Assembly (NCBI RefSeq): GCF_014648415.1
Contig: NZ_BMRB01000001.1
Coordinates: forward strand, 1,736,001-1,800,000
From: Actinokineospora fastidiosa
Lineage (GTDB): Bacteria > Actinomycetota > Actinomycetes > Mycobacteriales > Pseudonocardiaceae
DNA length: 64,000 nt
Direction: 5' to 3'
Shown here in pieces: positions 16,770-24,146 of this stretch. How positions within the stretch are numbered: the first letter of the stretch is position 1; each line of letters opens with the position of its first letter. The notes below the pieces were generated by a model that was not told where the DNA came from, ran no database searches, and was given only the letters and a program-made list of their open reading frames with translations. The position numbers were made by a program, and so were the translations under genes.

Positions 16770-16798
16770 GTCGCAGGGGGGTCTGACCGGCTGCTGAC
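16770..16798 (-). promoter_or_regulatory. Weak candidate SARP site upstream of the P450
   Basis: On the minus strand, GTCAGCA and GTCAGAC lie exactly 11 bases apart (16798 and 16787 downward), followed by a weaker CTGCGAC in the same register. They are about 190 bases ahead of the P450 start and just after the first MarR gene. No convincing -10 box lies at the expected distance, so this is the weakest of the set. Confidence 0.3.
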
Positions 16799-16815
16799 AC
16801 CGGCCGCCGCGCCCG

Positions 16816-17286
16816 TCAGCGCGCGTCGTCGGGCGCTGGACTGAACGCGTCGATGACGCGCTGCAGGTAGTCGCGCAGCTGGCTGCGCTCGGCGGGCCGC
16901 AGGACGCCGGTGAGGCGCGCGCCCGCGGACTCGGTCAGCGCGTCGGCCTTGCGCAGCGCGGCCCAGCCCTTGGCGCTCAGCCGCGCCAGCAGGACCCGCT
17001 CGTGGACGTCCGACGGGGTGCGCTCGATGAGCTCGCGCTCGGCGAGCTTGGCCAGGATGGCGGCCATGCTCTGCGGGGTCACCAGGCACAGCCGGGCCAG
17101 GTGCGCGCCGGAGAGGTCGGGGCGCTCGGCGAGGACCATCATCGTCGAGTACTGGCGCACGGTGAGGTCCAGCGTGCGCAGCAGCTGCGCGGTCCTCGTG
17201 CTGATCGCGTGCTCGGCCGACCGGATGGTGGCGCCGAGTTCCCGCAGGCCCGGTGCGGCCGGACCACCAGGGGATGCGGTCTTCAT
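16816..17286 (-). CDS. MarR-family transcriptional regulator
   Basis: A 156-residue winged-helix regulator. The DNA-binding core runs from LRTLDLTVRQYSTMMVLAER through LARLCLVTPQSMAAILAKL to the wing (ERTPSDVHERVLLARLS), with N- and C-terminal dimerisation helices. The ATG at 17286 follows GAGGGG. It is a paralogue of the next gene upstream, sharing VTPQ(S/T)MA and TPS(D/S)VH. It lies directly upstream of the P450 on the same strand, so it may respond to the pathway product or an antibiotic and control the P450-MFS genes. Confidence 0.88.
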   Translation of the reverse strand: MKTASPGGPAAPGLRELGATIRSAEHAISTRTAQLLRTLDLTVRQYSTMMVLAERPDLSGAHLARLCLVTPQSMAAILAKLAERELIERTPSDVHERVLLARLSAKGWAALRKADALTESAGARLTGVLRPAERSQLRDYLQRVIDAFSPAPDDAR

Positions 17287-17360
17287 GTGGTCCCCTCCCG
17301 GCCGTGAGTATGCGCCCGAAGTATAGCAGGGCACGGTCTCATGTCAGAACTCGAACATGG

Positions 17361-17392
17361 GAGAGGGGCCGCAGTCCGCTGCGGCCCCTCTC
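17361..17392 (-). terminator. Strong terminator hairpin between two MarR genes
   Basis: Perfect 14-bp arms GAGAGGGGCCGCAG (17361-17374) and CTGCGGCCCCTCTC (17379-17392) with loop TCCG. It lies 12 bases past the stop of the upstream MarR gene on the minus strand and 75 bases before the next MarR start, so the paralogues are separate transcripts. Confidence 0.8.
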
Positions 17393-17403
17393 CTCGCGGC
17401 GGG

Positions 17404-17862
17404 TCACTTGCCGCCGAGCACCTTCACCGCGCGTTCGAGGTAGTCGGCGAAGCGCGCCAGCTCCTCCTCGGTGAACTCGGCGGCGAGGCTCTCCTCGACC
17501 GCGTGCGCCTTGACGTCGGCCCGCTTGAGCAGCGCGCTGCCCGCCCGGGTCAGCTTGGTGACGAACACCTTCTGGTGCACGCTCGACGGGGTGCGGGTGA
17601 TCAGTCCCTTGGCTTCCAGATTCGCCAACACCGTCGCCATGGTCTGCGGGGTGACCGCGCAGATCCTCGCCAGTTGCGCCCCGGACGCGCCGGGGAGGTA
17701 GGAGAGGACCAGCAGTCCCGCGTACTGCGGCACAGTGAGGTCGAACGCGCGCAGAGCCGCGGCCTTGGCCGTGGTCAGCGCCTGCTCGGCACGCTTGATG
17801 GCGTGACCGGGGCGACGGGCGATCTCCGCCTCCAGGTCCGCCATGCCAGACCGTGTATTCAA
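17404..17862 (-). CDS. MarR-family transcriptional regulator (paralogue)
   Basis: A 152-residue winged-helix regulator, similar in length and sequence to the MarR at 16816. Visible features are LRAFDLTVPQYAGLLVLSYL, recognition helix VTPQTMATVLANL, wing TRTPSSVHQKVFVTKL, and C-terminal dimer helices ending ERAVKVLGGK. The start is probably TTG at 17862 with AGGAGG five bases upstream; an ATG at 17844 is the alternative. It diverges from the AfsA-like gene across a 543-base intergenic region and could regulate both directions. The tandem arrangement suggests duplication with divergence of ligand or operator. Confidence 0.87.
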   Translation of the reverse strand: MNTRSGMADLEAEIARRPGHAIKRAEQALTTAKAAALRAFDLTVPQYAGLLVLSYLPGASGAQLARICAVTPQTMATVLANLEAKGLITRTPSSVHQKVFVTKLTRAGSALLKRADVKAHAVEESLAAEFTEEELARFADYLERAVKVLGGK

Positions 17863-18185
17863 GCCAGCCTCCTGTTACGAATCTGACTTATGATAGGGCG
17901 CTGTCGATTGCGGCCACAACCGCGCCCGAGGGTGTTCCCCGGATGGCGTAGATCAAGTAAGGTCCCTGGCGTCGCTGCGGCGCGGGCGCCGCTGTGTCCG
18001 GACAACGTGAAGGACGCTCATGAACAAGCGATCGACCGGGCGGCGCAGGCGCCCCCGATTACCGGCCGTCGGGCCTATCGTCCGACGATTCCCTGTCTCC
18101 GCCATGACCGCGGTCCTATCGCTGCGCGCGTCCACGACGTTAGCGGCTACCCGAGGGTGCCGCCGAACGGGGTAGCGTCAGTCGG

Positions 18186-18245
18186 CTGTCGGATGGCTGT
18201 CATTCAGTGGTTTGTCAGCGCTTTGTCCAGGCGCTAACGATAGTA
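18186..18245 (+). promoter_or_regulatory. Candidate SARP operator upstream of the AfsA-ACC operon
   Basis: Two pairs of repeats with 11-base spacing: CTGTCGG (18186) and CTGTCAT (18197), then TTGTCAG (18212) and TTGTCCA (18223). All contain TGTC, and two continue to TGTCA. The pairs are offset by 4 bases from a single register. About 8-10 bases after the last copy is GATAGT (18239-18244), a possible -10. A start there would leave a leader of about 155 bases. Confidence 0.45.
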
Positions 18246-18364
18246 AAAGCCTTGTCCGACAACGTATGTGGGGGCTCGGAGCGCGGTCTGGACGTGCTTG
18301 ACTTCGGGTACGCAGCGTGGTCATCATTCTGATGGGACTCAGCCATACGAAGACAAGTTCGTAT

Positions 18365-18371
18365 CCTGATA
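18365..18371 (+). promoter_or_regulatory. CCTGATA motif near the AfsA-like start
   Basis: CCTGATA within GTATCCTGATAC, 35 bases before the AfsA-like ATG and in the sense orientation. It matches motifs upstream of the SARP, P450, barstar-like and membrane genes. Confidence 0.35.
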
Positions 18372-18405
18372 CAGCGCAGAGGTTTAACACGAGGGGACCG
18401 CAGAC

Positions 18406-19209
18406 ATGGACGTGCAGCACAGGCCAACGATCCACCTTGTCGGGGAGCGCTTCTCGGCCTTCGCCGCCAACGACGGCGTGGCCACCGTCAACCGGTTCAT
18501 CGGAAACATCCGCGGTGGTTTATATGACGATCTGCCCCATCCCGTGCGGCTCGGCGCCGGTCAGGGCGTGGACGCGTCCGACTGGGAGGTCGTGGCCGCG
18601 GAGCTGGCCAGGCGGGGGCTGCTGAGCGGGTTCCACCTGCCCGCGGTCCCGGTCGTCGTGCCCGCCGACCTGGTGCACAAGCGCAGCCAGGAGAACGTGA
18701 TGCTGGCCGACGCCCGCCGCAGGGGCCCGTCGCGGCTGGCCGCGCGGCTGAACCTGTCCGACATGAACGAACTGGTCCTCGACCACGTGACCGGCCAGCA
18801 CGTCGCGGGCATGGTCCTGATCGAGGCGGCCCGCCAGCTCATGCACCTGGCCAACCACGAGCTCGTCGTCGACGGCGACGCCCACTCCTTCGTGCTGTGC
18901 TCGCTGGCCGCGGGCTTCGAGGGCTACGTGTTCCCGCTGGGCGTGGACCTGGAGTGCGCGCTGACCCGGCTGGACACCTCCAAGCCCGCCCGGCAGGACT
19001 ACAGCGCCGAGGTGCTCATCAGCCAGGGCGGGCAGACCCGGGCGCGGGTGCGCGCGGAGTACCAGATCGTGCGGACCCGCTCGCTGACCCGGCAGGAGGC
19101 CATGCTGGCCGCCAAGGCCGCCGCGTCGGCCGAGCCGGACGTCCCGCCCCGCGTCTGCGCGGCCCCGGTGGCCCTGCGCGGCGAGCGCGTCCCCACCACC
19201 GCGTCATGA
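18406..19209 (+). CDS. AfsA-like hotdog-domain protein (butyrolactone synthase family)
   Basis: A 267-residue protein resembling AfsA, which condenses a beta-ketoacyl chain with a glycerol-derived phosphate in gamma-butyrolactone autoregulator synthesis. The family segment VHKRSQENVMLAD (from residue 90), DHVTGQHVAG (126-135) and EAARQLMHLANHE (140-152) are visible, followed by a second, more divergent hotdog half. Codon 39 is TTA (18520-18522), as expected for bldA-dependent genes. It overlaps the AccDA start (ATGA) and so is co-translated with acetyl-CoA carboxylase. No TetR-type butyrolactone receptor lies in the window, so it may make a signal or act on a pathway acyl chain. Confidence 0.75.
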   Translation: MDVQHRPTIHLVGERFSAFAANDGVATVNRFIGNIRGGLYDDLPHPVRLGAGQGVDASDWEVVAAELARRGLLSGFHLPAVPVVVPADLVHKRSQENVMLADARRRGPSRLAARLNLSDMNELVLDHVTGQHVAGMVLIEAARQLMHLANHELVVDGDAHSFVLCSLAAGFEGYVFPLGVDLECALTRLDTSKPARQDYSAEVLISQGGQTRARVRAEYQIVRTRSLTRQEAMLAAKAAASAEPDVPPRVCAAPVALRGERVPTTAS

Positions 19210-20915
19210 CCGACATGCTCAGCCGCGCCGAGGAGATCCGCGCGCGCATCCGCGACGTCCCCGCCGGGACCTGGGTCAAGTGCCCCGGCTGCCGGGCAGG
19301 CGCGCACCGCGACCGGCTCGCGCGGCACCAGAACACCTGCCCCGAGTGCGGCCACCACTACCCGCTGACCGCGGGCGAGCGCGTCGACCTGCTGGTGGAC
19401 ACCTTCACCGAGCACGACGCCGACCTGCGCCCGCTGGACCCGCTGGAGTTCGTCGACAGCAAGCCGTACCCGGCCCGGGTGCGCGACGCCGCCCGCAAGA
19501 CCGGCCGCCAGGACGCCGCGGTGTGGGGCGTCGGCTCGGTGCTGGGCCACCCGGTCGTGCTGTGCGTGCTGGACTTCGGCTTCATGGGCGGCAGCATGGG
19601 CGCGGTCGTGGGCGAGAAGGTCAGCCGCGCTGCCGAGCACGCGCTGGCCACGCGGACCCCGCTGGTCGTCTGCTCGGCCTCCGGCGGCGCGCGCATGCAG
19701 GAGGGCGTGTTCTCCCTGCTGCAGATGGCCAAGACCGCCGCCGCCCTCCGCAGGCTGTCCGACGCTGGCGTGCCGTACGTGTCCGTCCTGTGCGACCCGG
19801 TCTACGGCGGCGTGAGCGCGTCGTTCGCCAGCCTGGGCGACATCATCATCGCCGAGCGCGGCGCCCGCGCGGGCTTCGCCGGGCCGACGGTCATCGAGCA
19901 GACCATCCGGCAGAAGCTCCCGCCCGGCTTCCAGACCGCCGAGTTCCTCCTGGAGAACGGCCACATCGACGCCGTCGTCGGCCGCGCCGAACTCCGCCTG
20001 ACCATCGCGCGCGTCCTGCGCTGGCACGCCGCGGCGACGTCCCCGCCCGAGCCGTCCGACACCGCCCACACTGCGGGAACCCCCGTCTCCGGTGCTCCCG
20101 CCGGGAGCGCGTGGGACGTGGTTCGGCTGGCGAGGGAAGGTCGCAGGCCGCACTTCGCCGAGTACGCCGCCGGGGTGTTCGACGACTTCCTCGAACTGCG
20201 CGGCGACCGGTCCAAGGAGGACGATCCGTCCGTCGTGGGCGGACTGGCCCTGTTCGACGGGGCCGCCGTCGTCGCCATCGGGCACCGCAAGGGCAGGGGG
20301 ACCGCCGAGGGCGTCGCCCGGAACTTCGGGATGCCGCACCCCTCCGGCTACCGCAAGGCCGCCCGGCTGATGCGGCTCGCCGAGCGGGTCGGCGCGCCGC
20401 TGGTGACGTTCGTGGACACCCCCGGGGCCTACCCCGGCATCCGCGCCGAGCAGGAGAACCAGAGCGGCGCCATCGCCGACAACCTCGCGCTGCTGGCCGG
20501 GCTGCGCACGCCGGTCGTGTCCATCGTGGTGGGCGAGGGCGGCAGCGGCGGCGCGCTCGCGCTCGGTGTCGCCGACCGGCTGGTCATGCTGGAGAACACG
20601 ATCTACTCCGTGATCAGCCCGGAGGGGTGCGCGTCCATCCTGTTCAAGGACGCGGGCCGCGCGCCGGAGGCCGCCGAGGCGTTGCGGCTGACCGCGGCGC
20701 ACCTGCACGCCGCGGGCGTGGCCGACCGGATCGTGCCCGAGCCGCCCGGCGGCGCGCACACCGACCACGAGGCGACGTTCGCGGCCGTGCGCGCCGCGCT
20801 GAGCGCGGAACTGGCCCCGCTGCGGCAGGTCCCGCTCGCGGAGCTGCTGGACCGCAGGTACCGCAGGCTGCGCTCGGCGGGCACCTTCGCCGACGCCGAC
20901 ACCGAAAGGCTGTAG
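19206..20915 (+). CDS. accDA: Acetyl-CoA carboxylase carboxyltransferase, fused AccD-AccA
   Basis: A 569-residue fusion of both carboxyltransferase subunits, which move CO2 from carboxybiotin to acetyl-CoA. The AccD part (1-290) starts with a zinc ribbon, Cys26/Cys29/Cys45/Cys48, then the crotonase-fold stretch SASGGARMQEG. The AccA part (about 300-569) has GHRKGRGT, FVDTPGAYPG and EGGSGGALALG. Actinomycetes usually use a biotin-carboxylase fusion plus a beta chain, so this dissociated type is a pathway-specific set, as in some aromatic polyketide clusters. It overlaps the AfsA-like gene and precedes accB by three bases. Confidence 0.93.
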   Translation: MTDMLSRAEEIRARIRDVPAGTWVKCPGCRAGAHRDRLARHQNTCPECGHHYPLTAGERVDLLVDTFTEHDADLRPLDPLEFVDSKPYPARVRDAARKTGRQDAAVWGVGSVLGHPVVLCVLDFGFMGGSMGAVVGEKVSRAAEHALATRTPLVVCSASGGARMQEGVFSLLQMAKTAAALRRLSDAGVPYVSVLCDPVYGGVSASFASLGDIIIAERGARAGFAGPTVIEQTIRQKLPPGFQTAEFLLENGHIDAVVGRAELRLTIARVLRWHAAATSPPEPSDTAHTAGTPVSGAPAGSAWDVVRLAREGRRPHFAEYAAGVFDDFLELRGDRSKEDDPSVVGGLALFDGAAVVAIGHRKGRGTAEGVARNFGMPHPSGYRKAARLMRLAERVGAPLVTFVDTPGAYPGIRAEQENQSGAIADNLALLAGLRTPVVSIVVGEGGSGGALALGVADRLVMLENTIYSVISPEGCASILFKDAGRAPEAAEALRLTAAHLHAAGVADRIVPEPPGGAHTDHEATFAAVRAALSAELAPLRQVPLAELLDRRYRRLRSAGTFADADTERL

Positions 20916-20918
20916 ATC

Positions 20919-21410
20919 ATGTCACCTCTGGACGCGGCCCAGCTCAGCGAGGTCCCCCGGCTGAACCGGCGCACCGCGCAGACCGACGAGGTCGCCGCCG
21001 CGCTCGCCGGGGCGGGGCAACTCGCGGAGATCCTGCGCCGCACCGGCGCTGCCCGGATCGCGGTGACCGTCGGCGACATCCAGTGGGAGGTCGAGGCGCC
21101 CACGGCCGAGACGACCGTGGTGGCCGCCGCCGCGCCCGCGCCGGAGCCCGTCGCCGACGCGGTGGCGCTCGGCCACGACCTGACCGCCCCGCTCGTCGGC
21201 GTGTTCTACCGCCAGCCCGGGCCGGGCAAGGCCCCGTACGTCGAGGTGGGCGACCGGGTCGAGACCGGGCAGCAGGTGGCCATCGTCGAGGCCATGAAGA
21301 TGCTCAACGAGGTCGTCGCCGACCGGCCCGGCGTCATCGGGGCGGTGTACCCGGCCGACGGCGACGTCGTCGAGTTCGGGCAGCCGCTGTTCCGCATCGA
21401 CCCGGCGTGA
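20919..21410 (+). CDS. accB: Biotin carboxyl carrier protein of acetyl-CoA carboxylase
   Basis: A 163-residue AccB. The N-terminal 60 residues pair with the carboxylase, followed by an Ala/Pro linker and the biotinyl domain (about 85-163). The biotin site is Lys127 in EAMKM. The thumb loop GVFYRQPGPGKAPYVEVG is the one seen in dissociated bacterial BCCPs. It carries carboxybiotin between AccC and AccDA. The gene lies three bases after accDA and seven before accC, so the operon is complete and compact. Confidence 0.95.
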   Translation: MSPLDAAQLSEVPRLNRRTAQTDEVAAALAGAGQLAEILRRTGAARIAVTVGDIQWEVEAPTAETTVVAAAAPAPEPVADAVALGHDLTAPLVGVFYRQPGPGKAPYVEVGDRVETGQQVAIVEAMKMLNEVVADRPGVIGAVYPADGDVVEFGQPLFRIDPA

Positions 21411-21417
21411 GGCGGAC

Positions 21418-22788
21418 ATGGTCGACAAGATCCTGGTCTGCAACCGCGGCGAGATCGCCGTCCGGGTCATCCGGGCCTGCCGCGAGCTGGGCATCCCCAG
21501 CGTCATCGCCTACTCCGCCGCCGACCGCGACTCCCGGGCCGTCGCCCTGGCCGACGAGGCCGTGTGCGTCGGGCCGGGCCCGTCGCCGCGCAGCTACCTG
21601 AACGTGCCCGCGCTGATCCACGCCGCGGAGAAGACCGGGGCCGACGCCGTGCACCCCGGCTACGGGTTCCTGTCCGAGGACGCCCAGTTCGCGTCCGTGT
21701 GCCAGGACCTGGGCATCACCTTCATCGGCCCGCCGCCGGACGTCATCACCGCGATGGGCGACAAGACCAACGCCCGCCGGGCCATGGCCGCCGCCGGGCT
21801 GCCGCTGCCCTCGGGCAGCGAGGAGCCGCTGTCGGGCGCGACCGAGGCGCTGGAGCGCGCCGCGGCCGTGGGCTACCCGGTCATCCTCAAGGCCGCCGCC
21901 GGGGGCGGCGGCAAGGGGATGCAGGTCGTCCACCGCGCCGACGACCTGCCCGCCGCGCTCGCCGAGGTGCAGCAGACGGCGCGCACGATCTTCCTCGACG
22001 ACCGGGTCTACCTGGAGCGGTTCGTGACGGGCGCCCGGCACGTGGAGGTCCAGGTCCTCGGCGACAACCACGGCACCATCGTCCACCTGGGCGAGCGCGA
22101 CTGCTCGATCCAGCGCCGCCAGCAGAAGCTGGTGGAGGAGTCGCCGTCCACCGTGCTCAGCGAGTCGATGCGCGCGGAGATCTGCGCCGCCGCGGTGACC
22201 GGCGCGGCCGCGGCCGGGTACCGCAGCGCCGGGACGGTGGAGTTCCTGGTCGCGGGCGACGAGTTCTACTTCATGGAGATGAACAGCCGCATCCAGGTCG
22301 AGCACCCGGTGACCGAGGTCCGCAGCGGCATCGACCTGGTGGCGTGGATGATCCGGGTGGCATCGGGCGAGCGATTGGCGTTCACCCAGGACGACATCGC
22401 GCTGTCCGGCCACGCGATCGAGTGCCGGATCAACTCCGAGGACGCCGCCCGGGACTGGGCGGGCTCCTTCGGCCGCCTGGAGCGGTTCGTCCCGCCCGCC
22501 GGGCCCGGGGTGCGCGTGGACACGCACGGGTTCCCGGGGTACAAGATCCCGCCGTACTACGACTCCCTGCTGGCGAAGGTGATCGTGCACGCCGACTCGC
22601 GCGAGGAGGCGCTGGCCCGCATGGACCGCGCCCTCGCCGAGTTCGACTGCGCCGGTGTGTCGACGACCATCGGCTTCCACCGTGAGCTCATGTCCCACGC
22701 GACGTTCCGCGCTGGCACGCACCGGCTCGATTTCGTCGACCGGTTCCTGACCGAGTCCGGGACCCTGCGGGAGGCGCCTGTGGAGTGA
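21418..22788 (+). CDS. accC: Biotin carboxylase subunit of acetyl-CoA carboxylase
   Basis: A 456-residue AccC that carboxylates biotin on AccB using ATP and bicarbonate. Present are the N-terminal VCNRGEIAVRVIRACRELG, the ATP-grasp glycine loop AAAGGGGKGMQ, the metal-binding EMNSRIQVEHPVTE and the C-terminal FPGYKIPPYYDSLLAKVI. Length matches free-standing AccC rather than the 600-residue actinobacterial AccA1/A3 fusions. It is the last gene of the AfsA-AccDA-AccB-AccC operon and ends at a strong terminator. Together these genes would raise the malonyl-CoA supply for the PKS. Confidence 0.95.
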   Translation: MVDKILVCNRGEIAVRVIRACRELGIPSVIAYSAADRDSRAVALADEAVCVGPGPSPRSYLNVPALIHAAEKTGADAVHPGYGFLSEDAQFASVCQDLGITFIGPPPDVITAMGDKTNARRAMAAAGLPLPSGSEEPLSGATEALERAAAVGYPVILKAAAGGGGKGMQVVHRADDLPAALAEVQQTARTIFLDDRVYLERFVTGARHVEVQVLGDNHGTIVHLGERDCSIQRRQQKLVEESPSTVLSESMRAEICAAAVTGAAAAGYRSAGTVEFLVAGDEFYFMEMNSRIQVEHPVTEVRSGIDLVAWMIRVASGERLAFTQDDIALSGHAIECRINSEDAARDWAGSFGRLERFVPPAGPGVRVDTHGFPGYKIPPYYDSLLAKVIVHADSREEALARMDRALAEFDCAGVSTTIGFHRELMSHATFRAGTHRLDFVDRFLTESGTLREAPVE

Positions 22789-22813
22789 ATCCGATCGCCG
22801 GAATCATGGGTGG

Positions 22814-22844
22814 CCAGGGCGCGGGAGTCTCTCCCGCGCCCTGG
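22814..22844. terminator. Bidirectional terminator after accC
   Basis: Perfect 14-bp arms CCAGGGCGCGGGAG (22814-22827) and CTCCCGCGCCCTGG (22831-22844), loop TCT, followed by TCTTCTT. It lies between accC (plus) and a convergent small gene (minus, stop at 22851), so it can serve both. Confidence 0.85.
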
Positions 22845-22850
22845 TCTTCT

Positions 22851-23192
22851 TCACTGCCTGTCCAGCTCGACGGCCTGCGTGATGTAGTCGCCCAGCGCGG
22901 CGCGGTCGATGTCGTCGGGCTTCTTGAGCTTGACGTGCCTCGTCTTCTTGCCGACGCCGTCGAGCAGGCCGTGGGCGTCGGTGAACTCGGCGCCGCGGTC
23001 GAAGGCGAAGGTGATGTGCGTCTTGGCGGCGCTGACGATCGCCAGGTTCTTGGCGCCCCGCCAGGCGAGGGACCCATAGGCGATCACCTCCTGGGCGTCG
23101 GGGGCGTGCTGCTTCATCAGCTCGCGAAGGATGGCCACGGTGGGCCGGTGGGCGGGCGCTACGCGCGTCTCGATGTACTCGTCGACGGTCAT
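22851..23192 (-). CDS. DUF1801 family protein
   Basis: A 113-residue protein of the DUF1801 type (YdhG/YjhA-like fold). The pattern is YIETRVAPAHRPTVAILREL at the N-terminus, an EVIAYGSLAWRG core and ITFAFDRGAEF in the central sheet, ending in a Lys-rich segment with KLKKPDDIDRAAL. No catalytic role is established for the family. It is convergent with accC and lies 28 bases downstream of the VOC gene on the same strand, so the two may be co-transcribed. It is not obviously part of the biosynthetic pathway. Confidence 0.75.
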   Translation of the reverse strand: MTVDEYIETRVAPAHRPTVAILRELMKQHAPDAQEVIAYGSLAWRGAKNLAIVSAAKTHITFAFDRGAEFTDAHGLLDGVGKKTRHVKLKKPDDIDRAALGDYITQAVELDRQ

Positions 23193-23220
23193 GGCGGTCT
23201 CCGTTCAGGCGGTTTCCGGT

Positions 23221-23613
23221 TCAGTTGGCGGGCATGGCCATGTGCATGGCCTCCCAGAGGTGTCCGTCGAGGTCGGTGAAGGCGCGGCGGTAGAGGAAGC
23301 CGAGGTCGGTGGGCTCGCCTGCGGCCTGGCCGCCCGCGGCGACGGCGGCGTCGGCCAGCTCGTCGACCCGCTCGCGGCTCTCGGCGCCGACGGCCAGGAC
23401 CACCTCGGCGCCCGCCTCGGCGATGTCCTTGTTCGTGAAGGACTTGAAGTAGGGCTCGGTGAGGAGCAGGACGGATGTGTGGTCGTTGACGACCATGGCC
23501 TCCATGTTCTCGTCGGCGAACATCGGGTTGAAGGCGAAGCCGAGCGCGGTGAAGAAGCCCTTCGCGGCGGCCAGGTCGCGCACGGGGAGGTTGACGAACA
23601 GCTGCGTGGTCAT
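23221..23613 (-). CDS. VOC (glyoxalase/dioxygenase fold) family protein
   Basis: A 130-residue protein with two beta-alpha-beta-beta-beta modules. LFVNLPVRDLAAAKGFFTAL opens the first and LGFLYRRAFTDLDGHLWEAM closes the second, as in extradiol/glyoxalase superfamily members of the DUF-like branch near PhnB and lactoylglutathione lyases. Metal ligands are not obvious. Members include resistance proteins and isomerases. The ATG at 23613 has a purine-rich upstream stretch. It diverges from a MarR regulator, so it may be the regulator's target. Confidence 0.82.
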   Translation of the reverse strand: MTTQLFVNLPVRDLAAAKGFFTALGFAFNPMFADENMEAMVVNDHTSVLLLTEPYFKSFTNKDIAEAGAEVVLAVGAESRERVDELADAAVAAGGQAAGEPTDLGFLYRRAFTDLDGHLWEAMHMAMPAN

Positions 23614-23648
23614 GGGGGTTCCTTTCGCGATCACTGGAACCGAGGCTA

Positions 23649-23683
23649 TAGTCATGGGTGTTGATAGTCAAGGATCGTGACTA
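23649..23683. promoter_or_regulatory. Candidate MarR operator between VOC and MarR genes
   Basis: TAGTCA (23665-23670) and TGACTA (23678-23683) form a perfect 6-bp dyad with 7-base spacer, and a third TAGTCA half-site lies at 23649-23654. Position just ahead of the MarR ATG (23697) and in the divergent promoter region fits autoregulation plus control of the VOC gene. Confidence 0.6.
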
Positions 23684-23696
23684 ATTGGAGCCGCCC

Positions 23697-24146
23697 ATGA
23701 CCCGCGAGCCCGACCTGGCCATGCTCGCAGGCAAGCTGCTGTTCTCCCTGCAACAGGAACTCTTCGACACCCTCGCCGAGCAGGGCCACCCGGACGTGCG
23801 CCCCCGCCACGGCGCCGTGCTGGCCTACCTGGACCCCGAGGGCGCCCGCGCGACAGACCTGGCCCAGCGCTCCGGCCAGCACAAGCAGATCGTCGGCACG
23901 ATCGTCGACGAACTGGAGAAACTCGGCTACGTCCGCCGCGCCCCCGACCCGGCCGACCGCCGCGCGAAACTCGTCGTCCCCACCGAGCACGGGATCGACG
24001 AGATCACCAAGGCCCGCGCCATCCTGGCCGCCATCGAGAACCGCCACCGCGAGGAGATGGGAGGGGAGGCGTACGCGGCCTTCAAGGAGGCCTTCCACCA
24101 GTTGGTCCGCCGCCAACGGGGGTGGCGGGACGCGGAGGGGAAGTAG
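23697..24146 (+). CDS. MarR-family transcriptional regulator
   Basis: A 149-residue winged-helix regulator. The N-terminal dimer helix (LAMLAGKLLFSLQQELFDTL) precedes the DNA-binding core with RATDLAQRSGQHKQIVGTIV and the wing YVRRAPDPADRRAKLVVPTE, where DPADRRAK is the usual MarR wing signature. The ATG at 23697 follows GGAG at a spacing of about 7. It diverges from the VOC protein, a common MarR/detoxification pairing. It is not a close paralogue of the two MarR proteins at 17 kb. Confidence 0.88.
   Translation: MTREPDLAMLAGKLLFSLQQELFDTLAEQGHPDVRPRHGAVLAYLDPEGARATDLAQRSGQHKQIVGTIVDELEKLGYVRRAPDPADRRAKLVVPTEHGIDEITKARAILAAIENRHREEMGGEAYAAFKEAFHQLVRRQRGWRDAEGK

Larger units (their letters stand above)
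17863..18405. other. 543-base divergent regulatory region
   Basis: It lies between the second MarR gene (minus) and the AfsA-like gene (plus). I see no convincing gene; the open frames here lack coding character and ribosome sites. It holds the paired 11-bp repeats at 18186-18245 and a CCTGATA motif at 18365-18371 inside the small palindrome GTATC-CT-GATAC. A TTGACT hexamer lies at about 18299. The AT-rich stretch near 18235-18250 (TAACGATAGTAAAAG) stands out from the GC-rich surroundings. Confidence 0.6.

Noticed and set aside
17890-18237. 115-codon open frame in the region upstream of the AfsA-like gene
   Set aside because: Overlaps the proposed operator repeats, has no ribosome site, and its composition is not protein-like.
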